Source: Halicephalobus mephisto (taxonomy: Eukaryota; Nematoda; Chromadorea; Rhabditida; Panagrolaimidae). Taken from it: a DNA stretch of 64,000 nt. The notes under the pieces are model-generated. The model did no database searches. It worked only from the letters and a program-made list of their open reading frames with translations, and was not told the DNA's origin. The first letter of the stretch is position 1, and every line of letters starts with the position of its first letter. This document shows positions 62,237 through 64,000 of this stretch, piece by piece. The translations under genes and the position numbers were made by a program. The stretch is taken from the NCBI GenBank assembly GCA_009193035.1, contig SWDT01000171.1:113893-177892 (forward strand). The letters are read 5' to 3'.

Positions 62237-63203
62237 GTAAGTTGTCTCTCTTAGTCATCTCTTTTGAGTCTGCTTATAACATTCGTAATTTTACGAATCA
62301 TAAGGAAGAACTTATAATTGTTTCCTATTTCTGTTTTTTGGATTTATAATTAAGTGAATAACAAAGTCTGCGATAAAATTACATTTTTAATAACCAAAAA
62401 TCATTGGCAATGATTATAACCTATTGCAAAACTAAGAAATTTTCTGAATATGATAATATAAGGTCATTAAGATGGTGAATTCTAATTTTAACAACAAATT
62501 GAGTATAATTGTAGTTCAAATAAAAAGTACTTTTTAATAGAAAATCACATGAATCAACAAATCCTGCCAATGAAGAAATAATTTACCAATTTTTACACAT
62601 ATAGAAACTGAGTTTCTGGATTTTATATTTAAGAAATCATATGATGAATAGCATCAATCACTTCTTTATATACAAACTGTTAAACTATAATAATGGTCGA
62701 TCTTGGAATTGTAAGAAATAATGATACTCAAAAGCTGATTTTGCTTAGATATAACTTGAGTTTATCCTAATACGAGGAACAAACATGAGATCTTGTCAAG
62801 AGCATTTTTGAATAGAATATTTACTGCGCATTTGAAGCTCTATCATATGATGAATTTCTAATATTGAGAGTGATTTCCCAAAAAAAGCAAGCAGCTGAAC
62901 TTTGAAAAAATGCCTTTTAAGGTGAAATCAAGGGCTTCTTTTGAAATGATCAAAGGCTTAACAAAATTCTTATTTTTAATTGATAAACGCAGTTTAACCC
63001 ATTACTTTCATAACTTTTACCAAACATTTGATAGGAATTGAATAATTAAGTCTTGTATGGAGTGTTTACTGAAATTTCGTCATGAAAATATTGTGCTAAT
63101 CTTTTGATCTCTTTTATCCTAAGCTTTCATGAAGTAACTTTAATATTTCAGTTCATATCACTCCAGTTAGTTACAAGGAGTTTGCTTTCTAGTACTTGAA
63201 ATA

Positions 63204-63404
63204 ATGCAATTAATATCTGAATTGGATTTTCATAGAATACAGTACAAAACTATAACTTGTAACTACACATCTCAGATCTTGAATCCTGTGTCTCTTACAT
63301 TAACGCTGTGGGTTGCTATTGAACTCAACAAACTTTGTGGCAAATCATTGTGCAAGAACAAAAAAACAGGCAAAATAGATGGCTCAGATTACAAAGAAAT
63401 TTAA
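63204..63404 (+). CDS. Small reading frame, possibly part of the downstream receptor fragment
   Basis: 66 codons with a hydrophobic middle (LNPVSLTLTLWVAIEL) and a basic end. It could be another exon of the receptor fragment at 63494-63700, but no splice path was established. Confidence 0.2.
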   Translation: MQLISELDFHRIQYKTITCNYTSQILNPVSLTLTLWVAIELNKLCGKSLCKNKKTGKIDGSDYKEI

Positions 63405-63493
63405 TGTCTTTTCTTATTTTTTGAAAGTTATTATTAAATTTCTCACCAATAAGAAGTTAATGGTTCTAGGCTAACAAGTTCTCATTTGGGATA

Positions 63494-63700
63494 TTGATGA
63501 TGGCCTTCTTGTTTCTAATGATCCCTTTCATTTTTATGGGAATCGTGAGAATTAAGAAGTTTCATATTTTGGCAAATAACGGCCTGTTATGCAACATTAA
63601 ATTATTATTGGCAAGCGTTAGCAACAATATAATTTACATCAGTTTCCATGTAGAATTCAGACAAACTGTCATCAGATTTGTGACCAAAGAACCTTTATGA
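63494..63700 (+). CDS. Probable chemoreceptor-type GPCR C-terminal fragment
   Basis: 68 codons with one hydrophobic helix (MAFLFLMIPFIFMGIV), then a second ending NNIIYISFHVEFRQTVIRFV. This resembles the TM7 NPxxY motif followed by helix 8 in rhodopsin-like nematode receptors (srx/srsx type). A short tail ends at TGA. Upstream helices were not found in frame, so it is a terminal exon or a pseudogene remnant. Confidence 0.35.
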   Translation: MMMAFLFLMIPFIFMGIVRIKKFHILANNGLLCNIKLLLASVSNNIIYISFHVEFRQTVIRFVTKEPL

Positions 63701-64000
63701 AAAAACCATTTTCGAAAATATCCTTGTAATGGCATTTTCGTGAGAGATATGAACCGATGTGTAGATTTTTAAAATTGAGCAATTTGAGCTTCAATTAATT
63801 TCATTTAAATATGTACTAATTTCGACTTACATATCCATTTTAAATTAAACTGATGACATCTCGATCAATATTTTATAACTGCTGTGCTTAATTTTGGAAA
63901 CCAAATAGCATACAAAAATAATTTTAATTGTTTTCGAAATCAGCACTCATATTCAATAAATTTCGATAAGCTTAATTTTTAAGTTTTGATGTGCACTTGT

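Overview
The window is nuclear DNA of a rhabditid nematode, most likely Caenorhabditis or a close relative. Genes are split by many short and a few long AT-rich introns with GTAAGT donors and TTTCAG acceptors. The gene families fit: nematode carboxylesterase, F-box, T20D4.11-type DUF19 secreted proteins, a CYP13/CYP25-like P450 and an EGL-8-type phospholipase C-beta. Introns and spacers are full of CTACAGTA and CGTGTCGGGACC words, which I recall as typical of Caenorhabditis repeats. Exon coordinates below come from reading splice signals and frame continuity by eye; no transcript data were available.

Left part (1-16.7 kb): the 3' part of a carboxylesterase (+), an F-box gene (-), a repeat-rich spacer, two tandem DUF19 secreted-protein genes (+) from a roughly 3.7 kb duplication, a cluster of three small foldback elements, and mitochondrial L-threonine dehydrogenase (+).

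Middle (16.7-36.6 kb): a small secreted Tyr/Pro/Ser-rich protein (-), a 6.5 kb repeat desert that may hide a minus-strand gene, a receptor tyrosine kinase (+) with a candidate alternative 3'-terminal exon giving a soluble ectodomain, and a cytochrome P450 (+) whose first intron is a tandem array of splice donors.

Right part (36.6-64 kb): an 11.6 kb AT-rich gap with tandem repeats, a satellite holding a nested mini-transposon, and GC-richer islands open on the minus strand. Then comes the full PLC-beta gene (+, 16 proposed exons) and a graveyard of mobile DNA: three copies of a TGTAG...CTACA element (one lies at 2.6 kb), a tRNA-derived SINE inserted in a zinc-finger exon with a 12-bp target duplication, a LINE reverse-transcriptase tail, a broken Polinton/Maverick adenain-like protease, and a pogo/Tigger transposase relic. 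The last 2 kb holds an orphan exon and a probable chemoreceptor fragment.

The genes do not form one pathway. The mix of detoxification genes (carboxylesterase, P450), secreted DUF19 proteins, F-box and chemoreceptor sequence with dense repeats resembles an autosomal arm. I saw no operon, CRISPR array or functional tRNA.
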